Assembly: GCA_002838945.1 (NCBI GenBank) | Contig: PGXB01000027.1 | Coordinates: 1 to 47,350, forward strand | Direction: 5' to 3' | Origin: a candidate division Zixibacteria bacterium HGW-Zixibacteria-1 | GTDB lineage: Bacteria > Zixibacteria > MSB-5A5 > GN15 > PGXB01 | DNA: 47,350 bases | Part shown: in pieces, positions 16,286-23,729 of the stretch | Numbering within the stretch: position 1 is the first letter of the stretch | How the letters are laid out: every line of letters begins with the position of its first letter | Made by a program: the position numbers and the translations under genes | Notes under the pieces: model-generated | The model's database searches: none | What the model was told of the DNA's origin: nothing | What the model saw: only the letters and a program-made list of their open reading frames with translations

Positions 16286-16455
16286 AAAAAGACCTCACAG
16301 TTATAGCTATTCGGTAACTCGGTGAGGCCTCCGTTTCTTTGTTTGAAGTTTTATATTTCTTCATATCCTTACTTGCAAACCGGCATAATCCATTGCAGCC
16401 GACTCACCCCGGTAGTTCAACAAATGAATCTAATTATATGCCACATCGATGTCAA
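16286..16455 (-). promoter_or_regulatory. Promoter and terminator-like structured leader of the 12-gene operon
   Basis: On the minus strand TTGACA (16455-16450) is followed after 17 bases by TAGATT (16432-16427), with a TATAAT in between. The expected leader is about 140 bases. It contains a GTTTGcAAG/CTTCAAAC stem and, just before the start codon, a hairpin at 16329-16291: GGCCTCAC/GTGAGGTC outer stem, 2-base bulge, AGTTA/TAACT inner stem, then TTTTT. That is the shape of an intrinsic terminator. An upstream GGTGAG (16408-16403) can pair with CTCACC (16326-16321) of the terminator arm, so an alternative antiterminator fold is possible. It matches no riboswitch class I know. Confidence 0.5.
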
Positions 16456-16701
16456 GCCAAAAATCAAATGATCCGGTTATGGTTTTTTTGTTGAGAATCC
16501 ATTGATTCCATTCGGGTACAATATCTTCCGCTTTCCGCTTGACAGATTCGGCCCCTTTGGTTAGTATTAAATAACAATTGAAGTTCGTCAATAATGAAAA
16601 GATCCCGGATGCCTTCGGCATTTTCCGGTATCTTCTATCCCAAAAAGGATTCATTATTGTCCGACGTTATTTATTTCTAAGTTATTTTAAGGAGTCCAGA
16701 G

Positions 16702-16974
16702 ATGCAGGGTAGCAAGCTCTATGTGGGAAACCTTCGATATTCGACAACGGTCGAACAATTGACTGAACTGTTTTCAAATTATGGTGAGGTGAAACATGTC
16801 AATATTATCGAAGGCCGAGGCTTTGGATTCGTCGAAATGTCAAAGGCCGAGGAGGCCGAAAAAGCCATGGAAGCTCTTAATGGGTTCGATTTTAACGGGC
16901 GGACGATGCGTATCGATGAGGCCCGCCCACCGAGAAACGGCCCGCGACCCAGGCGTGATGAACGGAAATATTGA
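16702..16974 (+). CDS. RNA-recognition-motif (RRM) protein
   Basis: A 90-residue single-RRM protein, binding single-stranded RNA in the cytoplasm; bacterial relatives are small and often cold-induced. RNP2 is KLYVGNL (about 5-11) and RNP1 is RGFGFVEM (about 38-45); the beta4 strand is TMRIDEARP. The last 12 residues form an Arg/Pro/Gly tail, common in cyanobacterial and other bacterial RRM proteins. An AAGGAG site ends 7 bases before the ATG. It is divergent from the 12-gene operon. The AT-rich upstream region contains a small hairpin (about 16606-16630). Confidence 0.93.
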   Translation: MQGSKLYVGNLRYSTTVEQLTELFSNYGEVKHVNIIEGRGFGFVEMSKAEEAEKAMEALNGFDFNGRTMRIDEARPPRNGPRPRRDERKY

Positions 16975-17210
16975 GTTTGATGCCGGGTAAATTTCTGATA
17001 TGAGGGATTCTGTCGAGGTCTGCATAAGCAAAAGTTATCTTACTGCCATATGGTCGGTCCGGACCGGAAAAGCTTTCTTAAAATAAACTGGAGACGGTTG
17101 GTCACAGTCTTTATCCGTATCCTTGAAATTGAATGGAGTTGGGTTGGCCTTCATTTCCCGGATTGACGAATATCCAAAGTCCGTTCAATCAGCAGAATTG
17201 TGCAAGATTA

Positions 17211-18050
17211 TCAATTGTTGATATATCGGATCAGAAAGGAATCGAGTCCCTGGGTGTATTTACCGGGAATATCAATAATCGCCCGATTATGACCTCCCGA
17301 TATTTCGAGAAACTCCTTGGGCTGTCCGGCAGCCTCATATAAACGTCGGCCGTGGCTGTAAGGAACCAATTCATCATCAGTCGAATGAATGATCAATACG
17401 GGGCATTTTACCCTGCGGATATAATCGATCGTTCCATAATGAAAACGCCCGAGCAGTCTCACCGGCATATAGGGATATAATTTCGAGGCCATATCCTCGA
17501 TCGAAGTGAAGGCCGATTCTACTATGAGCGCCCGGGGATTGGTTTCGGAAGCCAGCCGGGCCGCCGCCGCCCCTCCAAATGATCGTCCGAATATTACGAT
17601 TTTATCCGGGGCGTATTGTTTTTCGCGTACCAGCCACTGCCAGGCGGCCGTAGCATCAAGGTGCGTTCCCTCTTCGGTCGGCTTGCCTCCGCTGCGGCCA
17701 TAACCGCGATAGTCAAAAATAAAGACGCTCAATCCGAGTCGATTAAACAATTGAATTGATTCCAGCCGATGCGAAATGTTGCCGGCATTGCCATGGCAGA
17801 ACAGAAGAACCGCCCGTTCATTTTCGGCCGGGATAAACCAGCCGTTTAGCGTGACGCTGTCGGATGCTACAAAATCGACATTTTCAAATTCCAGGCCGAT
17901 ATTGCCGGGATCGGCTTCGATTTTGGCGGTAGGAATATATATAAATCGGGATTGCATTATATATAGCATGATTGCGAAAACGATATAACCTCCGGCTGCA
18001 ATCGCCGCAATTGTGCCTGTCAAATGCCACATTCTAAAACTTCTCTTCAT
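17211..18050 (-). CDS. Membrane-anchored alpha/beta hydrolase (BEM46/ABHD13-like)
   Basis: A 279-residue serine hydrolase. One N-terminal membrane segment (about 11-31) precedes the hydrolase domain. The oxyanion region is LLFCHGNAGN (83-91), the nucleophile elbow GRSFGG (Ser157), the acid is in HSTDDELVP (Asp225 or 226) and the His is in GGHN (His254). The FDYRGYGRSGG strand-loop is typical of the BEM46 group, whose substrates are mostly unknown, probably esters or lipids. It is a single gene 129 bases downstream of the methyltransferase on the same strand. Confidence 0.9.
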   Translation of the reverse strand: MKRSFRMWHLTGTIAAIAAGGYIVFAIMLYIMQSRFIYIPTAKIEADPGNIGLEFENVDFVASDSVTLNGWFIPAENERAVLLFCHGNAGNISHRLESIQLFNRLGLSVFIFDYRGYGRSGGKPTEEGTHLDATAAWQWLVREKQYAPDKIVIFGRSFGGAAAARLASETNPRALIVESAFTSIEDMASKLYPYMPVRLLGRFHYGTIDYIRRVKCPVLIIHSTDDELVPYSHGRRLYEAAGQPKEFLEISGGHNRAIIDIPGKYTQGLDSFLIRYINN

Positions 18051-18178
18051 CTTTCATTGCAATCAGTCTGAATCCGGTTTGAACGACATATGATTATTCT
18101 GTAAACCGGGTCAAATGAACAGTATCATCAGAAATGTCATAAACAAAGGATAATTTATAATATATGAATCCAACCTTC

Positions 18179-18988
18179 TCAATCTTTTTTTCTTCCCACC
18201 AGGATACAACACAGCGGTATCTTTTTCTCTTTTTCGATATGCTCCCACATTTTAGAGATATCGTGATCATATTCAATGAATTCCGTTATATTAATGCCGG
18301 CAGCAATAATGGCATTGAATATATCCGAAAGCTTCTGAGTAAAACTGAAGGCTTCCTTTGCTTTATATGTCGTCATCCCTACATAATCGATACCGGTATC
18401 GTTGGCCCAAGGCTCGGTTCGATAATAGGAATAGGCGACGTTCAGCGGATGCTTTTGATCATACTCCGGCTCATCCGCTGCAGCCAGCATAAAAGCGAAT
18501 GGATGCTGCTCGTAAATAAGCAGGGTGCCGTTCTTTCTCATTAGCCTTGATACAATCTTGAAGAAACCGCCGAGATCCGGCAGCCAGGTCAGCGCACCGA
18601 TCGAAATATATATTAAATCAAAGGAATTATTATATTCGGGCCCTATTTCCAGAACATCGGTCCTTACAAATTTACAATTTGCTCCGGCAATCGCAGCCAG
18701 TTCATCGGCCTCCTTGATGGCATCGTCGGAAAGATCAAATCCCACACCTGATTTTGCACCCAGATTGATCATCGAAAGCAGTTCCCGTCCGTTGTTGCAG
18801 CATAACTGCGCCGCATCCATTCCCTCGATTCGCAGCTGCTTCATCTTTTCCGTTATCGTCTCGTCCAGAATCGAGAAGCCCTTCCTGGCAAAACCGTTCT
18901 TCAGTTCATCTCCCCGTGCCTGCTGATGCTTTTGAATCGCCTCATTCCAGGCCTCTCGATTGGCTTCAATAATTTTTTTTCTATCCAT
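18179..18988 (-). CDS. Class I SAM-dependent methyltransferase
   Basis: A 269-residue cytoplasmic methyltransferase. The start at 18988 is chosen because GGGGAT lies 6 bases before the ATG; an ATG at 19009 has none. Motif I is the unusual AAQLCCNNGREL (about 60-71), a variant of the SAM-binding loop known in a subgroup of methyltransferases. FDLSDDAIKEA binds the ribose side and YISIGALTWLPDL is motif IV. The substrate is not apparent. It begins 26 bases after the nitroreductase stop codon, so the two are co-transcribed. Confidence 0.88.
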   Translation of the reverse strand: MDRKKIIEANREAWNEAIQKHQQARGDELKNGFARKGFSILDETITEKMKQLRIEGMDAAQLCCNNGRELLSMINLGAKSGVGFDLSDDAIKEADELAAIAGANCKFVRTDVLEIGPEYNNSFDLIYISIGALTWLPDLGGFFKIVSRLMRKNGTLLIYEQHPFAFMLAAADEPEYDQKHPLNVAYSYYRTEPWANDTGIDYVGMTTYKAKEAFSFTQKLSDIFNAIIAAGINITEFIEYDHDISKMWEHIEKEKKIPLCCILVGRKKD

Positions 18989-19014
18989 TTCAATATCCCC
19001 GAATGACATCTATT

Positions 19015-19932
19015 TTATACGACCGGGGGCCGGAATTTCTTAAACCAGCCGAATCCCGCCTCTTCGATCATTTTTACAAAATCCTCATTACCCTGGGGCA
19101 TCACATCGGCGGTGTAATGCAGCCCGAAATAATACTGGGCCATATTTATATAACCTCGTTCCTTTATCGAGGCCAGACATTTCCGTGCAAAATCATCGCC
19201 ATGCACCGCCCGGCAGACCTGTTCTATATATTCCATCCGCTCATCGTTGGTCTCGAATTTGCGGTCGGGGTATTTGCGCTCGAAAGCCTCGAGCAGTTCC
19301 TTATCGGCGGGATCATGATATTTTTCATTATGCACGATCACGTCGATGCCAAGTTTCTTTCTGGGCGCCGGCCTGACTTTGGGATAGCCAAGACAGAGCA
19401 GAACCACGGGAAAGACACCGTCGGGAAGCTCAAACATGCGGCGGATGTCACGAGGGAAATCCATTATGGTACCGATATATACTGACCCCAGATCCATGGC
19501 ATCGGCGGCGGTGCAGATATTCTGGGCGGCGATAATGACATCCTGAAAAGAGATCCAGAAATGGCGGAAAGCGCTTTTGCCGGAAAAGGGCGCCGTTTCC
19601 AGTTTCGCCCAGCGTTCCAGACGGTGCCAGTCAATGCAAAATATCAGATTTACCGGCGCCTCGCCGATAAATTTCTGATGACACATTTCGCCCAGCTTTT
19701 CGCTTACCTCTTTGTTCTCGATCTTTATAATGGAGAAGGGTTGGAGATTACCCCCGGTTGCGGCATGAATGCCCGCCTTCAGGACCAGATCCATCATCTC
19801 CGGCGGTATTTTCTTGTCAAGAAACGACCGGCAGCTGCCGCGCTCGATCAGCAGTCTCATCGTTTCATTGGGAAAGTCACCCCCGACCGAATCGGCCGTT
19901 CCATGATGCTTGCAGTTATTATCATCCGTCAT
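19015..19932 (-). CDS. Nitroreductase-family FMN flavoprotein
   Basis: A 305-residue protein. The start at 19932 has AGGAGG 5 bases upstream; the longer reading from 19965 does not. The nitroreductase fold begins with RGSCRSFLDKKIPPEMMDLV (FMN phosphate-binding Arg-Ser pair). It continues with AATGGNLQPFSIIKI, an ICTAADAMDLGSVYIGTI segment near the flavin, and LGYPKVRPAPRKKL before a long C-terminal extension of about 95 residues not seen in minimal nitroreductases. Members reduce nitro groups or quinones, or oxidise peptides and azolines in RiPP pathways. It is paired with the methyltransferase and follows the radical SAM cassettes on the same strand, so a tailoring role is possible but unproven. 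Confidence 0.88.
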   Translation of the reverse strand: MTDDNNCKHHGTADSVGGDFPNETMRLLIERGSCRSFLDKKIPPEMMDLVLKAGIHAATGGNLQPFSIIKIENKEVSEKLGEMCHQKFIGEAPVNLIFCIDWHRLERWAKLETAPFSGKSAFRHFWISFQDVIIAAQNICTAADAMDLGSVYIGTIMDFPRDIRRMFELPDGVFPVVLLCLGYPKVRPAPRKKLGIDVIVHNEKYHDPADKELLEAFERKYPDRKFETNDERMEYIEQVCRAVHGDDFARKCLASIKERGYINMAQYYFGLHYTADVMPQGNEDFVKMIEEAGFGWFKKFRPPVV

Positions 19933-20030
19933 TGTATCCTCCTGCTGGAAAAAAGCCAGTGTCAATCAAGGGCTAATATACGAATAAAATCACGCATTGT
20001 TACCAAATATAATGGAAGGATATTATTAAG

Positions 20031-20061
20031 AGCGGGAACCGCCTTATTTCGCGGTTCCCGC
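20031..20061 (-). terminator. Hairpin ending the secreted-peptide transcript
   Basis: A perfect 11-base inverted repeat (GCGGGAACCGC / GCGGTTCCCGC) encloses an 8-base loop. On the minus strand it is followed by TCTTAATAATAT, U-rich rather than a pure U-tract. It lies between the six-cysteine peptide gene and the nitroreductase. Confidence 0.65.
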
Positions 20062-20143
20062 ATGAATGGTAGCCGTGTTTTCGCTTCAAACACCGAATTG
20101 CATCCCTGAATTTCCGATCAGGCGAATCCGGCGGTCGATTAAA

Positions 20144-20344
20144 TTATGGTATCCAGCCCGGCCAGTTGCAGGCATCGCCCCAGTAGCAATTCCAGCCGCC
20201 CGGAATCGGGCAGCAGATATACCAGGTGCCGTTGAGACATGTGGCGATACAATTCGGTTTGGCCTGCGCCGTCGAAACCAGCGCGCCGACCAGAAAGGCC
20301 AGGACAAAGACACATACCAGCACTGTAAAAGACTTCTTGTGCAT
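20144..20344 (-). CDS. Secreted six-cysteine, tryptophan-rich small peptide
   Basis: A 66-residue protein with a strong AAGGAGGTG site 7 bases before its ATG. Residues 1-28 form a Sec signal peptide ending STAQA. The mature part, about 38 residues, has six Cys (32, 36, 44, 45, 53, 59 of the precursor) and five Trp in a C-x3-C-x7-CC-x7-C-x5-C pattern, with many Gly and Pro. This looks like a disulphide-rich exported peptide or a substrate for modification. It lies 293 bases downstream of the second radical SAM cassette, in the same direction. It shares no leader with the two cassette peptides. I recognise no family. Confidence 0.75.
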   Translation of the reverse strand: MHKKSFTVLVCVFVLAFLVGALVSTAQAKPNCIATCLNGTWYICCPIPGGWNCYWGDACNWPGWIP

Positions 20345-20637
20345 CCAGTTTCACCTCCTTCCATGGCAGAAATACAATCCTGAATCCCGGCATTCTTAAC
20401 GCCGCAAGATTTTGATTGTATATCTTGTATGAATGGCCCTGCTGTCAGGCAAAGATGCAGTAGCCGCCGGGGTGATATAACCTGATGAAATAATTTCAAA
20501 AAATCAATCAAAATTTCGATTTAAGATCGGACAATGGACATTGTATTCTTTAATAGTCATTACGTTCGTACATAATACTGTTGCCGTGAATAAGAACCGA
20601 CACTTGAATCCGTAAGCATGAATGCCGATGGATCGGC

Positions 20638-21756
20638 CTAGGTCTTTTCATACACATCAGCCATCGCTTCCCGGAAAAGTTCCAGCCGCGCTGTCACTTC
20701 CTCGGTATCCTCGCGCTCAGGAACACCCTCGCGCCGCTCCATCTGATAGATGCAGTAAGGGTTATTGGCCCGGCACCCGGTGGCGGAGTACGAAGTTACC
20801 GTGCATCCCCCCCGGCAAAGCGGGAGATATTTGCAGTCATGGCAATCACCATCGGCGCTTTCGCGCGTGAATTTGCGGTTATAAGCGAAACTGTCGGGAT
20901 CATTCCAGATTTCGGAAAGCGATCTATCGCGAATATTGCCCTCGACAAAAGTTTCCGGCATCGACAAACAACCCTTGATGTCGCCGTTCGACTCGACTCC
21001 GAGAACACGCATCCCGGCGTAACAGCCGTAGTACGGCCGCTCGTTCCACAGCTTGTATCCCTTGTGGCCGTAAAAGCCGATATTCTCCCCGATATCGATA
21101 TCCATCCTGCCATCTTTTTTGAATTCTATGCACTTATCGATCAGCTTCGGATAATTTTCCAGGCTCAGAACCAGGTTGCTGTTTTCCGCCATCCGCCCCG
21201 TGCAGGTTGTCATCTGAATCCGCCACTGCCGGCAGCCGACATCGAGGAGGTGTTGCCTGATCTCATCCAGTTCGCCAAGATTGATATTCGATATCTGCGT
21301 GACGGCTGCGTATTTGACATTGCCGTTTTTGCTCATCATTTCCATGGCGCTATAGGCCCTGCGGAAACTATCATCACGCTGCCGGATATAGTTGTGGGTT
21401 TTTTCGGTTCCATCGAAACTAACACCGATTTTGCTCATGCCAAGCCGCTCAAAATCATCGACGACACCCTTCGTGATCGCATAACCGTTGGTTATGAGAC
21501 ACGGTTTGATGCCCCTCCGGCCGATCCGCTCGGCCAGCTGTCGCCAGTCGTCACGAAGCAACGGCTCGCCCCCGGAGAGAACTATCATGTATGCCCGGAG
21601 ATCGGCCAGTTCATCAATAAGATTCAGAGCCTCCTGGGTGCTGAGCTCGTCAGGGCGCTTCTTGCCGGCCGAAGTGCCGCAGTGGATACAGCGCATATTG
21701 CAGGCAAAGGTTATTTCCCAGACAACCGCATGGGGGTAAAAATCAAAATCGCTCAT
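20638..21756 (-). CDS. Cassette B, second radical SAM/SPASM enzyme
   Basis: A 372-residue radical SAM enzyme with a SPASM-type C terminus. The SAM [4Fe-4S] cluster motif CNMRCIHC is at residues 19-26 (Cys19, 23, 26), followed by LSGGEPLLRDDW and a GVSFDGTEKTHNYIRQRDDS substrate-side stretch. The C-terminal part has GCYAGMRVLG, GDIKGCLSMPE and ECHDCKYLPLCRGGC-type ligands (here DCHDCKYLPLC), which bind auxiliary clusters. It is the paralogue of the enzyme at 23730-24845, with nearly identical motifs and length. Its start overlaps the stop of the preceding enzyme by 4 bases (ATGA). Such pairs modify ribosomal peptides, usually forming C-S or C-C crosslinks; the reaction here is unknown. Confidence 0.93.
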   Translation of the reverse strand: MSDFDFYPHAVVWEITFACNMRCIHCGTSAGKKRPDELSTQEALNLIDELADLRAYMIVLSGGEPLLRDDWRQLAERIGRRGIKPCLITNGYAITKGVVDDFERLGMSKIGVSFDGTEKTHNYIRQRDDSFRRAYSAMEMMSKNGNVKYAAVTQISNINLGELDEIRQHLLDVGCRQWRIQMTTCTGRMAENSNLVLSLENYPKLIDKCIEFKKDGRMDIDIGENIGFYGHKGYKLWNERPYYGCYAGMRVLGVESNGDIKGCLSMPETFVEGNIRDRSLSEIWNDPDSFAYNRKFTRESADGDCHDCKYLPLCRGGCTVTSYSATGCRANNPYCIYQMERREGVPEREDTEEVTARLELFREAMADVYEKT

Positions 21757-23099
21757 ATCTTCTCCTTTATCTCCGGTTTAAGCCGCCGGTATCTGGACAG
21801 GGCGATGATTTCCAGCATTTCCGGCAGGTTGTGTTTCCATGCTTCACACATCATCTCCGCCCCGACTTCGCGGTCGGCACGTCGCGACGGACACCCGCCA
21901 AGACAGATGGGCAGAATATTGCATTTGCTGCATTTGTCATTATGAAAAGGGTCAAATCTGAATAGCCGGGTGAAATTGGGGTGGTTGTAATCATCGCTGT
22001 CGCGGATATTTCCCAGGGAACGAGATTTGTCGCCGATATGGTTCAGGCATTTGTATAGAACACCCTCGTGGTCCAGAACAATGCCGTTAATTGTCTGGGC
22101 GAGACAGAAATTCGTTATCGGGCGGGGCAGTTTATCTATGGAAAAGCCTCTTTCAAGCATGAGGCGGAAATATTCTATTTCAGCTTTGGAAAAATCCTCG
22201 GGACTGTGGCAGTTTTCCGAAATATTGGCGCAGACCGCCGTGGCCGGTTCAAGAAATCCGAAATATATCCGGGCCTTCTCGCCCAGACCTGCCGCGGCCA
22301 ATTCCGTGAGCATTTCGTCGAGCATATCTATATTGAAGTCTTTATCGATATTCACCCTGATGCTGACATTCATTTTATCAGAAGCGTACTTTATATTTTC
22401 GATTATCCGTTCGAAGCTTGGCTTACCGTTTTTAAGGGGCCGTTTCCGGTTATGCAAACGGGCCGGGCCGTCGATTGTAACCTGGGCCGTCGGCACCTTC
22501 AATTCAAGAAGGCGGTCGATATTCTCCGGAGTCAGGAGATACCCATTGGTTATGATACTGCCAAAATATCTGAATCCCGCTTTCTCCTTCATTCGGAAAA
22601 TCGAGTCCGTGATTTTTGAGATAATATCCATGGCCAGAAGCGGTTCACCGCCGTACCAGCAAACAGCGATGCTTTTGGTGCCGACAAGATTTTTCTCGAT
22701 TCGGTCGAGCAACGCGCCGACTGTATCATCGGACATTTTACCCTTTTTGTCGCCCTCGAAACAATAGGCGCAGGCCATATTGCATGCCATCGTAGGTGCA
22801 ATAATATATCCCGGATTGGCGGCATCATAACGGGCGCGGTAATGATTAAAAGCAATCTCTTCGGTTTGATCGGTATCGGTACGGTGGACAAAGCCGGCAT
22901 ATACCAGCTGATTGAAAAACTCCTGTTCTTCAGCGCCTAAATCCGGAGTTTCCGAAGAGGTCAGCTTACCGCCGATTCTTTTCAGTGCCTTATAATTTTC
23001 GGGCGTGATCATGGCCACCGCTCCGGAAAAGGCGTTGTAGGCGATATAATTGCCGTCGTTCCAGGGTTGTAAATGGTTATATATCGAAAGTTTGTACAT
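21753..23099 (-). CDS. Cassette B, first radical SAM/SPASM peptide maturase
   Basis: A 448-residue enzyme. The start MYKLSIYNHLQPW at 23099 is chosen because it aligns with the paralogue's MATLSRYNHIQPW and gives exactly the same length; the region before it holds a conserved hairpin. Residues 1-100 form a small domain (YNAFSGAVAMI onwards) that may recognise the precursor leader. The cluster motif CNMACAYC is at 106-113, followed by WYGGEPLLAMDII and VTIDGPARLHNRKRPLKNG. The C-terminal SPASM segment has CSKCNILPICLGGCPSRRAD, with further Cys before and after. It lies 70 bases after the peptide stop and overlaps the second enzyme by 4 bases. It probably crosslinks the three-Cys peptide encoded just upstream. 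Confidence 0.93.
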   Translation of the reverse strand: MYKLSIYNHLQPWNDGNYIAYNAFSGAVAMITPENYKALKRIGGKLTSSETPDLGAEEQEFFNQLVYAGFVHRTDTDQTEEIAFNHYRARYDAANPGYIIAPTMACNMACAYCFEGDKKGKMSDDTVGALLDRIEKNLVGTKSIAVCWYGGEPLLAMDIISKITDSIFRMKEKAGFRYFGSIITNGYLLTPENIDRLLELKVPTAQVTIDGPARLHNRKRPLKNGKPSFERIIENIKYASDKMNVSIRVNIDKDFNIDMLDEMLTELAAAGLGEKARIYFGFLEPATAVCANISENCHSPEDFSKAEIEYFRLMLERGFSIDKLPRPITNFCLAQTINGIVLDHEGVLYKCLNHIGDKSRSLGNIRDSDDYNHPNFTRLFRFDPFHNDKCSKCNILPICLGGCPSRRADREVGAEMMCEAWKHNLPEMLEIIALSRYRRLKPEIKEKI

Positions 23100-23120
23100 C
23101 AGGTCATCTCGTTTTACATC

Positions 23121-23150
23121 GGCAGGGAAGGGATACCGCCCTTCCATGCC
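23121..23150 (-). promoter_or_regulatory. Conserved hairpin between peptide and enzyme genes, cassette B
   Basis: The arms GGCA-g-GGAAGGG and CCCTTCC-a-TGCC form an 11-pair stem with a 6-base loop. On the minus strand the 5' arm reads GGCATGGAAGGG, matching GCATGGAAAGGG of the cassette A hairpin at the same place. It lies between the peptide stop (23170) and the enzyme start (23099), where it may tune RNA stability or the peptide-to-enzyme ratio. Confidence 0.6.
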
Positions 23151-23169
23151 TTTTTGATTCATATCACAA

Positions 23170-23286
23170 TTAATCCGGTGGCAGGCCGTACAACGGATAG
23201 GCCACGTCATAGCACTTGGTGGTGCAGAAAATCAGCGGGATGCAGACTTCCTTTTTAGGTTTGTTGGGGTCGACTAAAAACAGCAT
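23170..23286 (-). CDS. Cassette B precursor peptide, three cysteines, 38 residues
   Basis: The ATG at 23286 follows GGAGGAGGTGAGACT, a near-perfect ribosome binding site that is also conserved in cassette A. The peptide begins MLFLVDPNKP and ends YPLYGLPPD; Cys are at 15, 21 and 25 (C-x5-C-x3-C). The cassette A peptide shares MLFLVDPxKP, Val14-Cys15, a C-x3-C and the YPLYG end. A short peptide with conserved ends and a Cys core directly ahead of two radical SAM/SPASM enzymes is the usual layout of a RiPP precursor. There is no signal peptide and no GG or other known cleavage motif. Whether the ends are leader, follower or part of the product is unknown. Confidence 0.88.
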   Translation of the reverse strand: MLFLVDPNKPKKEVCIPLIFCTTKCYDVAYPLYGLPPD

Positions 23287-23336
23287 AGTCTCACCTCCTC
23301 CAATTAATTAAATGGTTCGGTGGTTGAAGAAATGCC

Positions 23337-23363
23337 GGTGTCATAAATTTTATAAATGACACC
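23337..23363 (-). promoter_or_regulatory. Inverted repeat in the peptide leader, cassette B
   Basis: GGTGTCAT and ATGACACC, 11 bases apart, lie 51 bases upstream of the peptide start. Cassette A has GTGCCAT/ATGACAC at 53 bases, with one mismatch. The equal position in both cassettes suggests an operator or RNA stem. Confidence 0.5.
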
Positions 23364-23475
23364 CTATAATGTTGCTGTACTGCTCTACAATGTAAGGTAA
23401 TCAAACAGTGGTTGATCGAAGTGCATCACCCCAATTTGAGGTTAATTATTTTTCAGTGTTGCAATTACTCAAGGC

Positions 23476-23523
23476 AAAAAAAGATAGCGGTAAAATTCTC
23501 AGGTTGCAAAGCCGAATGCTATC
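23476..23523 (-). terminator. Leader terminator/attenuator, cassette B
   Basis: On the minus strand GATAGC and GCTATC pair across about 29 bases and are followed by TTTTTTT. It lies about 25 bases past the promoter and 190 bases before the peptide gene. Cassette A has the same stem, spacing and T-tract. Confidence 0.6.
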
Positions 23524-23548
23524 CAAAAATCCGCGCCTTGGTGCATGT

Positions 23549-23577
23549 AAGGTAAATTATACGCTCAGGACTGTCAA
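23549..23577 (-). promoter_or_regulatory. Promoter of cassette B
   Basis: TTGACA (23577-23572) and TACCTT (23554-23549) are 17 bases apart on the minus strand, with a TATAAT between them. The cassette A promoter has the same layout and the same flanking TTTATACTTGAC text. Confidence 0.5.
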
Positions 23578-23605
23578 GTATAAATTGCCGGTATCTTCGA
23601 CATAT

Positions 23606-23635
23606 TAAAAAAAGGACAAGCTGAAGTCCTGTCCT
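23606..23635 (-). terminator. Terminator ending cassette A
   Basis: AGGACA and TGTCCT pair and are followed on the minus strand by TTTTTTT. It lies about 95 bases past the stop of the second cassette A enzyme and just before the cassette B promoter, so the two cassettes are separate transcripts. Confidence 0.7.
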
Positions 23636-23729
23636 CATATCAAAATATGGCTGTCCGCCAGAGATTTAGCCGCACTTATCTCATTTCAGTCATACCTTTG
23701 CTGTATCCCGCAGGCGGCACGGTCTCCCA

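Noticed and set aside
16286-16440. Match of the operon leader to a known riboswitch (c-di-GMP, TPP, cobalamin, glycine)
   Set aside because: None of the conserved core motifs of these classes could be found; it is reported only as an unknown structured leader.
16430-16654. 74-codon minus-strand open frame upstream of the 12-gene operon
   Set aside because: No ribosome binding site and no recognisable sequence; it overlaps the proposed promoter region.
20839-21945. 368-codon plus-strand open frame across the radical SAM genes
   Set aside because: It is antisense to two enzymes with clear cluster motifs and shows no protein family features.
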